NCBI GenBank assembly: GCA_030425715.1
Contig: JAUIAA010000085.1
Span: 1-8,237, forward strand
Length of the DNA stretch: 8,237 nucleotides
Source of the DNA: Bacteroidia bacterium
GTDB lineage: Bacteria; Bacteroidota; Bacteroidia; Flavobacteriales; Flavobacteriaceae
Reading direction: 5' to 3'
A program made the translations under genes and the position numbers. Position 1 is the first letter of the stretch. Every line of letters starts with the position of its first letter. This document shows positions 1 to 7,230 of this stretch, piece after piece. The notes below the pieces were generated by a model. It was not told the origin of the DNA. It made no database searches and saw only the letters and a program-made list of their open reading frames with translations.

Positions 1-785
1 TCAGCCAATCTAATAGCCCATTCTGCTACATCTCTTACATCAATATACTGTACTGGATCTTCAGATTTACCAGGAACCATAATTTCACCACCTCTTGAGA
101 GTCGTACAGGCCAATAAATAAAACGATCAGATTTGTCTGCTGGACCAATCATATAAGTGGGTCTAATAATGGTTACTCTTTCCATACCAAAAGCCTTGAT
201 GGCTTCTGCTTCTGAGTTTGCTTTCATCACACCATACCAATATTCCAATTTTAAATCTTTATCTTCAATATTTTCTGGTTCTTGCATCAGTACTTTAGTA
301 TTCTCATCCATAGCTTCTCCCAAATATGGAAAATAAACTCCTGTTGAAGAAGTGTATAGGTACAAGCCCACATTGTTTTTTAATAACTCCGCAGAGTTTT
401 TTGTCCAATTTGCATTACGACCAGAATTATCTATTACTACATCCCATTTTCTATTTTCTAGGGCAGATAAATTATTGGCTCGGTCGCCAATGAGTTGTTC
501 TACCTTATCAAAAATTTCTGGATAGATATTGGGTTTTGTTTTTCCTCTGGTAAAGGTGGTAACTTTATGCCCTCTTTCTAAGGCATATTTAATTTGATGT
601 GGGCCCAAAAAACTAGTGCCGCCTAAAATTAAGATATCTAGGTTTTTGTTGTCTTTGGTGGTCGTTTTTTTATGTTTTTCTTTTATATTACAAGCATTTA
701 AAGAACTCCCTAAAAGGGATAGGCCTATACCTAATTGCACAGTGTTTTTAACAAATTTTCTTCTAGATTTTTGATTTTTCATCAT
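1..785 (-). CDS. Tat-exported NAD-dependent epimerase/dehydratase (extended SDR), 3' end cut by window
   Basis: An extended short-chain dehydrogenase/reductase (SDR) of the NAD-dependent epimerase type; 261 residues are visible and the C-terminus lies beyond the left edge. I translated it by hand from a tandem ATG-ATG (785/782). The N-terminus carries a full twin-arginine motif, SRRKFVK (residues 7-13), a short hydrophobic stretch and a lipobox-like LNAC with Cys32, so it is predicted to be exported folded by Tat and lipid-anchored. The Rossmann glycine motif GGTSFLG is at 55-61. The catalytic region has TSSTGVY (145-151) and Tyr184-x3-Lys188. IRPTYMIGP (207-215) and VQYIDVRDVAEW (245-256) are typical of atypical SDRs related to CSP41 and other nucleotide-sugar-epimerase-like proteins. 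The substrate cannot be told. It lies 38 bp downstream of the NTF2-like gene and may be co-transcribed with it. The SDR call is strong; export is inferred from the motif. Confidence 0.9.
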   Translation of the reverse strand, partial: MMKNQKSRRKFVKNTVQLGIGLSLLGSSLNACNIKEKHKKTTTKDNKNLDILILGGTSFLGPHQIKYALERGHKVTTFTRGKTKPNIYPEIFDKVEQLIGDRANNLSALENRKWDVVIDNSGRNANWTKNSAELLKNNVGLYLYTSSTGVYFPYLGEAMDENTKVLMQEPENIEDKDLKLEYWYGVMKANSEAEAIKAFGMERVTIIRPTYMIGPADKSDRFIYWPVRLSRGGEIMVPGKSEDPVQYIDVRDVAEWAIRLA

Positions 786-823
786 TCAAACTTGGTTTTT
801 AATTGGTACTAGTTAAACAATAA

Positions 824-1177
824 CTATTTCAATTGTCTTTCTTTACGAATTTCTCCTATATGATAATAAGCTATTACTTTTTCAATTAAATTATTTTTAA
901 TATAATACCATTCACTAACCTCTAATGTAAAATCGTTTTCCTGTTTGGCAGTGTATCTAACGCAGGCTTTATCCGTTTGGTAAATAGCGTCATGAATTTC
1001 AAAGGTGTAATTCAGAAATTTATTTTTGTTGTGGTTAACCACTTCAAGATATGCTTTTTTGCCATCAATAGTACCAAAAGGGCTGGTGTGTTTAAAATTA
1101 TTGGAGATTGGTAAATCCATAAAATTACCTACTGTCCATATTTCAAACCAATGTTGTACTAACTTTTTTGAGGTCAA
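824..1177 (-). CDS. NTF2/SnoaL-like small protein with TTG start
   Basis: A 117-aa protein with the look of the NTF2-like (SnoaL-like) cone fold. It has an N-terminal helix with paired aromatics (W10, W14), the segment FKHTSPFGTIDGKKAY (28-43), and alternating beta strands ending in EWYYIKNNLIEKVIAYYH (89-106). Such proteins are small pocket enzymes or ligand binders; nothing here fixes the substrate. There is no signal peptide, so it should be cytoplasmic. The reading frame is closed upstream by TAG at 1186-1184 and has no ATG before residue 20, so a full-length product needs TTG at 1177. I keep that start because the first helix belongs to the fold. The alternative is ATG at 1120, which would remove it. 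The gene precedes the SDR gene by 38 bp and follows the FAD-dehydrogenase gene after 99 bp. Confidence 0.75.
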   Translation of the reverse strand: MTSKKLVQHWFEIWTVGNFMDLPISNNFKHTSPFGTIDGKKAYLEVVNHNKNKFLNYTFEIHDAIYQTDKACVRYTAKQENDFTLEVSEWYYIKNNLIEKVIAYYHIGEIRKERQLK

Positions 1178-1195
1178 ATCTATCTATATTTTAGG

Positions 1196-1217
1196 TGTTT
1201 ACTTTTTATGGTAAACA
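1196..1217. repeat. short inverted repeat upstream of the NTF2-like gene
   Basis: Perfect 7-bp arms TGTTTAC and GTAAACA are separated by 8 bases, in the 99-bp gap between the FAD-dehydrogenase stop and the NTF2-like start. There is no T-run after the stem on the minus strand, so it makes a poor intrinsic terminator. Its position 19-40 bases before the start would suit an operator. In DNA this AT-rich a 7-bp repeat can arise by chance. Confidence 0.3.
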
Positions 1218-1276
1218 GACTGCTATTAATTTAGTATAAATTTATAGATTTTTATTGAATTAAAAATAGGGTGCTA

Positions 1277-2830
1277 TTATTGATTTAGTGCAATTTGCTC
1301 TGCACATTTTTCACCATCAATTGCAGCCGAAATAATCCCTCCGGCATAGCCAGCACCTTCACCACAAGGGTAAAGACCTTTGATTTGTGGATGTTCTAAA
1401 GTTTTGGTATCTCTAGGAATTCGCACAGGAGAAGAGGTTCGTGATTCTGGCGCATGTACTACGGCTTCATTAGTAAGATAGCCTTTTATGGTTTTGCCAA
1501 ATTGTTGAAACCCTTCTTGTAAGGTTTTATAAATAAATGGAGGTAATACATCTCCCAACTCTGTAGAGGTGGTTCCTGGTAGGTAAGAAGTGTTAGGTAT
1601 ACTTTGCGAATAGCGACCTTTGGTAAAATCTTCTAAGCGTTGCGCGGGCACTTTTTGTGTTTCACCTGCCAATAACCAAGCTTTTTGTTCAATTTGTTGT
1701 TGGAAAGCCATTCCCGCCAAAGGACCTTTATCTTGAAAAGGAGCAAAATCCGATAAGTTCAATTCCACTACAATACCCGAATTGGAAGTGGGTTGGTCTC
1801 TTTTACTTGGCGACCATCCGTTGGTAACTACCTCGCCAGGAGCGGTAGCACATGGTGCGATTACACCTCCGGGGCACATGCAAAAAGAATAAACTCCTCT
1901 GTTTTTCACTTGCTTAACCACACTATAAGGCGCAGGAGGTAAAAATTCTCCTCTAGATTTACAGTGGTATTGAATTTGGTCTATCAATTCCTGACTGTGC
2001 TCTACTCTAACACCAAGTGCAAAAGGTTTTGCTTCTATTGCCATTTTTTTTTGATACAATAACTCGAAAATATCTCTAGCAGAATGACCTGTTGCAAGAA
2101 TTACTTTTTTGGCAGGAATTGTTGTTCCATCTTGAATTTCTACTCCAGTAATAGCACTGTTATGTACTAAAATATCGGTTACTTTTGTGTTGAATAAAAC
2201 CACACCGCCATATGCTATGATGGTCTCTCGTATCGATTGAATAATTTTTGGTAATTTGTTGGTTCCAATATGTGGATGCGCATCAATACCAATATTTTTG
2301 GTTGCACCATGAGCAATTAAAATATCCAAAATTTTATTGACATCGCCTCTTTTTTTAGAGCGCGTATACAATTTTCCATCGGAATAAGTACCCGCTCCAC
2401 CTTCACCAAAACAGTAATTAGAATCAGGGTTTACCGTATGGTTTTTTGTAATGGCAGCCAAATCTCTTCTTCTATCTCTAACGTTTTTACCTCTTTCAAG
2501 AACTATCGGCTTTAAGCCTTTTTCTATTAGTTTTAAAGCTGCAAATAATCCAGCCGGTCCTGCTCCAATTACAATTACTTCTTGTGCGGAAGAAACATCT
2601 TTGTAAGTAGGAAATTCTTTGGTTGCTAGAACAAAATCTTCTTGAATAAAAACCAATACCTTTAGATTGATTTTTATATTTTTTTGACGTGCATCAATAG
2701 AACGTTTAAGAATTTCGACATGGTAAATATCTGCTTTGTCTAACCTAGCTTTTTTGGCAACTTGTAATTTAAGCAACTCAGGATTTTGAGCAACTTCAGG
2801 ACTTACTTGTAACTGGATTTCTTTTTGCAT
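1277..2830 (-). CDS. NAD(P)/FAD-dependent dehydrogenase, COG2509 type
   Basis: A 517-aa flavoprotein of the poorly characterised COG2509 family. Residues 1-75 form an N-terminal alpha/beta domain typical of the family. A Rossmann FAD-binding core follows with GAGPAG (89-94) and Glu112 in VLERG for the adenosine ribose. Next come the family hallmarks FGEGGAGTYSDGKL (141-154), ATGHSARD (246-253), the double-cysteine CMCPGG (317-322), and the C-terminal CGEGAGYAGG (489-498) that closes over the flavin. No signal peptide or membrane segment is seen, so it should be cytoplasmic. Length agrees with the family as I know it. The physiological substrate is unknown. The ATG at 2830 lies 6 bp after the porin stop, with no room for a separate promoter, so the two genes are probably co-transcribed. 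No key motif is missing. Confidence 0.93.
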   Translation of the reverse strand: MQKEIQLQVSPEVAQNPELLKLQVAKKARLDKADIYHVEILKRSIDARQKNIKINLKVLVFIQEDFVLATKEFPTYKDVSSAQEVIVIGAGPAGLFAALKLIEKGLKPIVLERGKNVRDRRRDLAAITKNHTVNPDSNYCFGEGGAGTYSDGKLYTRSKKRGDVNKILDILIAHGATKNIGIDAHPHIGTNKLPKIIQSIRETIIAYGGVVLFNTKVTDILVHNSAITGVEIQDGTTIPAKKVILATGHSARDIFELLYQKKMAIEAKPFALGVRVEHSQELIDQIQYHCKSRGEFLPPAPYSVVKQVKNRGVYSFCMCPGGVIAPCATAPGEVVTNGWSPSKRDQPTSNSGIVVELNLSDFAPFQDKGPLAGMAFQQQIEQKAWLLAGETQKVPAQRLEDFTKGRYSQSIPNTSYLPGTTSTELGDVLPPFIYKTLQEGFQQFGKTIKGYLTNEAVVHAPESRTSSPVRIPRDTKTLEHPQIKGLYPCGEGAGYAGGIISAAIDGEKCAEQIALNQ

Positions 2831-2836
2831 GATTTT

Positions 2837-4816
2837 TTAGATAAAGAAATTCCATTTGATGCCAAATCGAAAGGTTAGATCTCGATAAGGGTAAGTAGGA
2901 GCAGAGTAGTAATTGTACTCTCCAAAACTCGAATTAAAATGTTGAATTTTAAAATAAATACGCATGGTTCGTACTTTGGCGTTGATAAAAAAATCAAACA
3001 TTGGGTAGCCACCGTATTTTTGATCGTTTTGTAGATAAAACTCTTGAATTACGGGATTGTAATTATTCATGTAATATTGGCTAAAATAATTAAATGTAAC
3101 CCCAGTTTGTAAAAACAAGGGTTTGCCTTTAAATAAGTAGCTAGAAAAATAGAAAGTATTGCGTGTAACAAAATCGGGTACCCTAAAAATGGTACTTCCT
3201 TTAGATACATTCTGATAAATAAATTGATTGTCTAAAGCAAATTTACCAAAACGAAACTCCTTGCTTAACTTAATTTTTAAATAGTTAATGTCTTCTGTTG
3301 CTTGTACGGCTTTGGTTTGTTGGTCGGTATCTGGAGCATCAAAGTAAGTATAATTACTAATGTTGGTAAGGTATACGCTAGCATTTCCCCATTTATGTGC
3401 ATCTAATTCAAAAGCCAAACCAGCTTTTAATTCATTTTCAAAATTGTTTTCCCAGTTGTATGCTTTGTAGGTGCTTTGGTTTAGTAAAAAATTAAAATTT
3501 GGAGTAGAACTTCTGTTAAAAATAGTTGCCTTAACGGAAATTACACTGTCTTTTACAAAACTTGCACTTCCGCTAAATTCATAACCGTATAAATCACCAG
3601 AAACGATAGTGGATGCATCTGCGGTTAAATTAAATTTTTTGAACTGTGTATGCCATTCTCCACCTATGGCAAAGGAATTGCCATTTAAAGAGGAGTCGAT
3701 AATATCTCCTCCTGGTTTAATTACAACGCTATTGTAGCTATAACTGTAGTTAAAATTTTGTACTTTAAAACGAACTTCGCCTAAGGTAATTGGCGAGTTT
3801 AACGCCACATAAGCTTGGTTGTAAAATTTAGTATAACGCAAATGATCTTCAATATTAGAGTTAAAGGCATTACCAAACATATCATTTGCACTTTCTTGCT
3901 CATAATCAAAGTGTTTTCTTTCGTAGTTTAAAGTATGCCCAATTTTTAACTGTGATGGAATTGTTTTTGTTGAGTCGTTTTTTTTCCAGAGGTAATAGTA
4001 ATGGTCTATAAAATATCGATTTCCGCGTAAATAACTGGTAGCATCTGTAAAGTTTGTTACCAGCCTATTTCTGTCTTTAAAATTTGGGTCACCAGACTCA
4101 AAATTTTCAATAGATTCGGGTGTTAATCCACCATTTTCATCATTGTTAACATCTTGAGATACCAGGTGTGTTCTGATAAAATATTTGTCATTTTTGGTGT
4201 TGTAGCTCAAGGTAGCTCTTAAATTACCTAAATCACTCAAAGAATTTCTGTATTTACCTAATGATCGTATTCCTTTAAATGCTATGGAGGCATTTAATCT
4301 TTTTGAGGTGTTGAAAGTAAAAAGAGCGTTTAATACTTGACCTTGCTCCAAACCAGTTTTGTACATTAATTCTGTGGTTGGGGTAGGAACTTGGTAATAA
4401 TAAATATCTTCTACTTCGTAAAAGCCAAAATGTTTGGCTCTGGCACCTATTTTTGGAAATAGGTTGCTTTCTTTAAAATCATAAGCCAAATGATTAAATG
4501 TTTGTCCTTGATTTGCAAAAGCCATCAATTCTAAGTTGTCTTTTTCACGGTAATTAAAAATATAATCTTTACCAATATTTAAGGTAGTATCTATATAGGT
4601 AGTATCCCTTTTATAGGAAATGATTTTATAATCGGTAAATTTGGTTTCTCCAGAAAGTTGTACTTCTATTGCATCGGTGTTTACTCTGGTGGTATCTCGT
4701 TCTCCTAAATATCTACCATCTGCTCCCCTTAATTGACTACCTCCTTGGTTGATAATCTGTGCTGAGGCGTTCCAAATGAAACAAAAGAAAAATACTACGA
4801 ATAATTTTTGAAACAT
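2837..4816 (-). CDS. putative outer-membrane porin (Porin_10-like)
   Basis: A 659-aa predicted beta-barrel outer-membrane protein resembling the Bacteroidota Porin_10 (formerly DUF4289) family. The N-terminus is a clean Sec signal peptide: Lys4, a hydrophobic core and a likely cleavage after ASA (residues 17-19). The mature protein starts with a Gly- and Asp-rich stretch, then a long run of alternating polar/aromatic strands rich in Tyr, Phe and Asn, such as YYYLWKK and FNYSYSYNS, and ends in GIKWNFFI, as barrels often end with aromatics. I chose ATG at 4816 rather than the in-frame TTG at 4858, because the longer form puts 14 residues before the signal peptide and would start upstream of the promoter. 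The transported solute is unknown. It is divergent from rnhB and heads a transcript with the FAD dehydrogenase. Confidence 0.88.
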   Translation of the reverse strand: MFQKLFVVFFFCFIWNASAQIINQGGSQLRGADGRYLGERDTTRVNTDAIEVQLSGETKFTDYKIISYKRDTTYIDTTLNIGKDYIFNYREKDNLELMAFANQGQTFNHLAYDFKESNLFPKIGARAKHFGFYEVEDIYYYQVPTPTTELMYKTGLEQGQVLNALFTFNTSKRLNASIAFKGIRSLGKYRNSLSDLGNLRATLSYNTKNDKYFIRTHLVSQDVNNDENGGLTPESIENFESGDPNFKDRNRLVTNFTDATSYLRGNRYFIDHYYYLWKKNDSTKTIPSQLKIGHTLNYERKHFDYEQESANDMFGNAFNSNIEDHLRYTKFYNQAYVALNSPITLGEVRFKVQNFNYSYSYNSVVIKPGGDIIDSSLNGNSFAIGGEWHTQFKKFNLTADASTIVSGDLYGYEFSGSASFVKDSVISVKATIFNRSSTPNFNFLLNQSTYKAYNWENNFENELKAGLAFELDAHKWGNASVYLTNISNYTYFDAPDTDQQTKAVQATEDINYLKIKLSKEFRFGKFALDNQFIYQNVSKGSTIFRVPDFVTRNTFYFSSYLFKGKPLFLQTGVTFNYFSQYYMNNYNPVIQEFYLQNDQKYGGYPMFDFFINAKVRTMRIYFKIQHFNSSFGEYNYYSAPTYPYRDLTFRFGIKWNFFI

Positions 4817-4835
4817 ACTTAATTTTTGCTGTGGA

Positions 4836-4843
4836 CAAAGGTA
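4836..4843 (-). promoter_or_regulatory. Bacteroidota -7 element for the porin gene
   Basis: On the minus strand the sequence reads TACCTTTG, an exact match to the TAnnTTTG element used by the Bacteroidota housekeeping sigma factor. It ends 19 bases before the porin ATG, leaving a short leader. No TTG sits at the ideal -33 distance; the nearest one is only 12 bases upstream (4858-4856), so the -33 box is weak or absent. Confidence 0.6.
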
Positions 4844-4866
4844 AAATAATTGTAACAATAAATAGA

Positions 4867-4895
4867 TTGAGATTTTTTACAATTTACTACTTTTG
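4867..4895 (+). promoter_or_regulatory. promoter of rnhB (TTG-N18-TACTTTTG)
   Basis: TTG at 4867-4869 and TACTTTTG at 4888-4895 are separated by 18 bases, close to the Bacteroidota -33/-7 arrangement (TTG, about 19 bases, TAnnTTTG). The element ends 15 bases before the rnhB ATG, predicting a very short leader. It should drive rnhB and the nucleoid-associated gene behind it, and sits back to back with the porin promoter. Confidence 0.7.
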
Positions 4896-4910
4896 AAATT
4901 TACCAAAAAC

Positions 4911-5510
4911 ATGTTAAAATCTAACTACTCCACTTTTGAATTTGAAGCGGGAACCGATGAAGCTGGAAGAGGTTGCTTGGCTGGCCCGGTAGTTGCTGCA
5001 GCAGTTATTTTACCAAAAGGATTCAAACATGAATTGCTAAACGATTCCAAACAACTATCTGATAAACAGCGATATATTTTAAGACCCATTATTGAAAAAG
5101 AAGCCTTGGCTTTTGGAGTTGCCTTTGTGTATCAAAAAAAAATTGATGAAATTAATATTTTGAATGCCTCCATTTTAGCCATGCATCAATCTATTGCACA
5201 ACTTAAAATTACTCCTGAATTTATTATTGTAGATGGAAATAAATTCAAACCTTTGGGTGAAATTCCGTACCAAACCATTGTAAAAGGAGATAGTAAATAT
5301 TTGAGTATTGCGGCAGCTTCTGTATTGGCAAAAACCTATAGAGATGATTATATGCAACATTTACACAAAAATTTCCCAAGGTACAATTGGCATAGAAATA
5401 AGGGGTATCCAACTAAGGAACACAGAGAGGCTATTCGTAAAATTGGCGCTTGTGAGCACCATCGAAATTCTTTTAAATTATTACCCGAACAGTTAAAATT
5501 AGATTTGTAA
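4911..5510 (+). CDS. rnhB: ribonuclease HII
   Basis: RNase HII removes ribonucleotides misincorporated in DNA and the RNA of RNA-DNA hybrids, acting in the cytoplasm with Mg or Mn ions. The 199-aa product has the usual bacterial length and all family motifs: GTDEAGRGCLAGPV (14-27) with catalytic Asp16 and Glu17, DSKQLS (45-50), VDGN with Asp108, and GDSKYLSIAAASVLAKTYRD (126-145) with Asp127 as the fourth carboxylate. KGYPT (164-168) supplies the Tyr that, with the GRG motif, recognises the DNA-RNA junction. I start at ATG 4911. An in-frame TTG at 4893 lies inside the -7 promoter element and would precede the transcript. The next gene follows after 24 bp. Nothing is unusual. Confidence 0.97.
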   Translation: MLKSNYSTFEFEAGTDEAGRGCLAGPVVAAAVILPKGFKHELLNDSKQLSDKQRYILRPIIEKEALAFGVAFVYQKKIDEINILNASILAMHQSIAQLKITPEFIIVDGNKFKPLGEIPYQTIVKGDSKYLSIAAASVLAKTYRDDYMQHLHKNFPRYNWHRNKGYPTKEHREAIRKIGACEHHRNSFKLLPEQLKLDL

Positions 5511-5534
5511 TATTGTGCTCTAAAATTTTTGAAA

Positions 5535-6584
5535 ATGATTAAAAAGAATAAGGCTGTAATTTCAAAGCTCATCATACATAAAATAGGAAATAAGTTTAAT
5601 GATACCCGTAATTTATTTTCTGAAACACCTGTTGTTTTTGATGAAGACAGTTACCGTTTGATGCTTTCTTTTTTACTGAAACCATTTGGAAATATTACCG
5701 AGAGTTTTCGATTTTACCACCATGCCGATGTACAAATGAATGAAATGTTTACCTATGCAAAACAGGCATTTCAAGAGGAAGATAATTTTGTAGAAGTATC
5801 TAAAAACATAGTAACACACTTATATGAGCAATCTAATTCTGCACAAATTAAAACTGGCGATGTGTTGGTGGTTTTATTTGAAGATGTAGAATATAATGAA
5901 GTAAATACTACGGCATTAGGGGTTTTTAAAATAGAAAATAAAATAGATTTTTTTCAAACTTTTATGGATGGAAAAAGTTTAGATGTGATGGTACAACAAG
6001 GAATAAGTACCAAAAAATTAGATAAAGGTTGCTTGGTGGTAAATTCAACTGATGATGAGGGTTATGTGGTTTTAAGTGTAGATAATAACAACTATGATGC
6101 TGCATATTGGCAAAAACATTTTTTAAATGTAAAATATGCCGATGATAAAAACAACCATACTCAAACCTATATAGAAATGTGTAGGGAATTTGGTGAGGAA
6201 GTTTTACAATCCGATTTTGGCACCCAAGAAAAAAGTCATTTTTTGGCAAAAACGATAGACTTTTTTAAGGAAAATGACACCGTGAATATCCACGATTTTA
6301 AGGAAGAAATTTTTGAAGAGGAAAACCAAAAAGAACTGTTTGACGATTATAAAAAAGTGTTCGAATCAGATAGAGATTTGGTGGTTAGAAATCAATTTCA
6401 TGTTTCTGATGCGGTAGTGAAAAAGCAAAAGGCTAAAATAAAAACTGAAATAAAACTAGATACCAATATACAAATCAAACTAGATGTAGAAGCACCAGAT
6501 GCATCGTCAGAATATTTAGAACTAGGCTATGATGAGGAGAAAAAAATGAAATATTATAAAGTATTTTTTAATGAGGAGACCTAA
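5535..6584 (+). CDS. 37-kDa nucleoid-associated protein, NdpA/YejK family
   Basis: A 349-aa protein of the NA37 family, named after E. coli YejK/NdpA, a protein bound to the nucleoid. Its precise role is not well settled. The match rests on the opening ISKLIIHKIGNKFND (9-23), the central TGDVLVVLFEDVEY (107-120) followed by ALGVFKIENK (127-136), KGCLVVN (164-170), and the C-terminal YLELGYDEEKKMKYYKVFFN (327-346). The protein is acidic and soluble, without signal peptide or membrane segment. ATG 5535 is preferred over the in-frame TTG at 5529, which would add only two residues. The gene is 24 bp after rnhB on the same strand, with no promoter match in the gap, so it is probably in one transcript with it. 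The hairpin at 6685-6718 ends that transcript. Confidence 0.88.
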   Translation: MIKKNKAVISKLIIHKIGNKFNDTRNLFSETPVVFDEDSYRLMLSFLLKPFGNITESFRFYHHADVQMNEMFTYAKQAFQEEDNFVEVSKNIVTHLYEQSNSAQIKTGDVLVVLFEDVEYNEVNTTALGVFKIENKIDFFQTFMDGKSLDVMVQQGISTKKLDKGCLVVNSTDDEGYVVLSVDNNNYDAAYWQKHFLNVKYADDKNNHTQTYIEMCREFGEEVLQSDFGTQEKSHFLAKTIDFFKENDTVNIHDFKEEIFEEENQKELFDDYKKVFESDRDLVVRNQFHVSDAVVKKQKAKIKTEIKLDTNIQIKLDVEAPDASSEYLELGYDEEKKMKYYKVFFNEET

Positions 6585-6684
6585 AACAGTTTAAGTTCAC
6601 TAACTTGATTTATAAGTGTTTAAATTAAGAAATAAGAATATGCTCTAAAGTTGTAAATTGTTAATTTTGTGATGTTTATATAAT

Positions 6685-6718
6685 AAAGAAAAAGCTAATT
6701 TTAATTAGCTTTTTCTTT
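6685..6718. terminator. bidirectional intrinsic terminator overlapping a stop codon
   Basis: Perfect 16-bp arms (6685-6700 and 6703-6718) are separated by TT. The arms begin AAAGAAAAAGC on the left and end GCTTTTTCTTT on the right, so each strand has a T-rich run on its 3' side. This suits termination of both the rnhB/nucleoid transcript (plus) and the lipoprotein transcript (minus). The right arm includes the lipoprotein's last codons and part of its TAA (6703-6701). The stem is AT-rich with three G-C pairs, normal for a low-GC genome. Confidence 0.75.
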
Positions 6719-7180
6719 AGGTTTTGCAATTTCGGATTGATATTTTTTTAATAATTGTTTTTGTTTGAGCATCATTTTTTCTCTGATTTTCTCTATATCT
6801 CTAAAATCATTTCCGAAATCACTTTTAAAAAAATCGTCACTAAAAAAATGTTTACTAAATAAAGAGTCTGGAGTAAATAGATCTTCAAATCCTTGGTTCT
6901 GTAAATAGGAAAATCCATTAAAAAAACTAGATTCCATTGACTTTAAGATACTGTCTTTTTCTTTTATGGAAAGATTGTCAAACTTTTTATCGGAAGACCA
7001 AGAATAAATACTATCATATCGAATTAGATTCCCGTTTTCATCAAATTCTTTATCCACTTTCCATGTTCCTTCTGGCTGTTTAGAAGCTGAAATGGATTTT
7101 TTGCGATCAATATTATTACTTTGGCCACTACAACTTCCACAAAGTAAGAAAACCATTAAAATTGAAATATACTTTTTCAT
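6701..7180 (-). CDS. small Phe-rich lipoprotein of unknown function
   Basis: A 159-aa predicted lipoprotein. Lys2-Lys3, a hydrophobic segment (4-13) and the lipobox-like CGSC with Cys17 fit a flavobacterial lipoprotein signal. I recognise no enzymatic domain. Residues 38-64 contain the tract DENGNLIRYDSIYSWSSD (47-64), which I recall from uncharacterised flavobacterial proteins. Residues 86-126 are unusually Phe-rich, 12 Phe in 41 residues often paired and spaced with Asp (HFFSDDFF, SDFGNDF), and the tail (130-157) is Lys-rich and probably helical. The mature N-terminus lacks an obvious acidic surface-export signal, so periplasmic-side anchoring is the default guess. It is 50 bp downstream of the DUF2158-like gene on the same strand and may be co-transcribed with it. 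Its stop lies within the terminator hairpin. Confidence 0.8.
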   Translation of the reverse strand: MKKYISILMVFLLCGSCSGQSNNIDRKKSISASKQPEGTWKVDKEFDENGNLIRYDSIYSWSSDKKFDNLSIKEKDSILKSMESSFFNGFSYLQNQGFEDLFTPDSLFSKHFFSDDFFKSDFGNDFRDIEKIREKMMLKQKQLLKKYQSEIAKPKEKAN

Positions 7181-7230
7181 TTGTTTATATTTTTTTGGTT
7201 AAACAATTAAAACATTCTAGTAGTAATTTC

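Noticed and set aside
1026..1214. Plus-strand 62-codon frame
   Set aside because: Lies across the NTF2-like gene on the opposite strand, and its product matches no family I recognise.
4817..4858. Longer porin starting at TTG 4858
   Set aside because: It would put 14 residues ahead of a clean signal peptide and spans the -7 promoter element; ATG 4816 fits better.
4893..4910. Longer RNase HII starting at TTG 4893
   Set aside because: This TTG is inside the TACTTTTG promoter element and upstream of any likely transcript start; ATG 4911 follows shortly.
5175..5575. Minus-strand frames over rnhB (5175-5360, 5348-5575) and plus frame 5308-5496
   Set aside because: All overlap the clear RNase HII gene and show no domain.
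5962..6249. Minus-strand 95-codon frame
   Set aside because: Antisense to the nucleoid-associated protein gene; His/Asn-rich composition is what the opposite strand of that gene would give.
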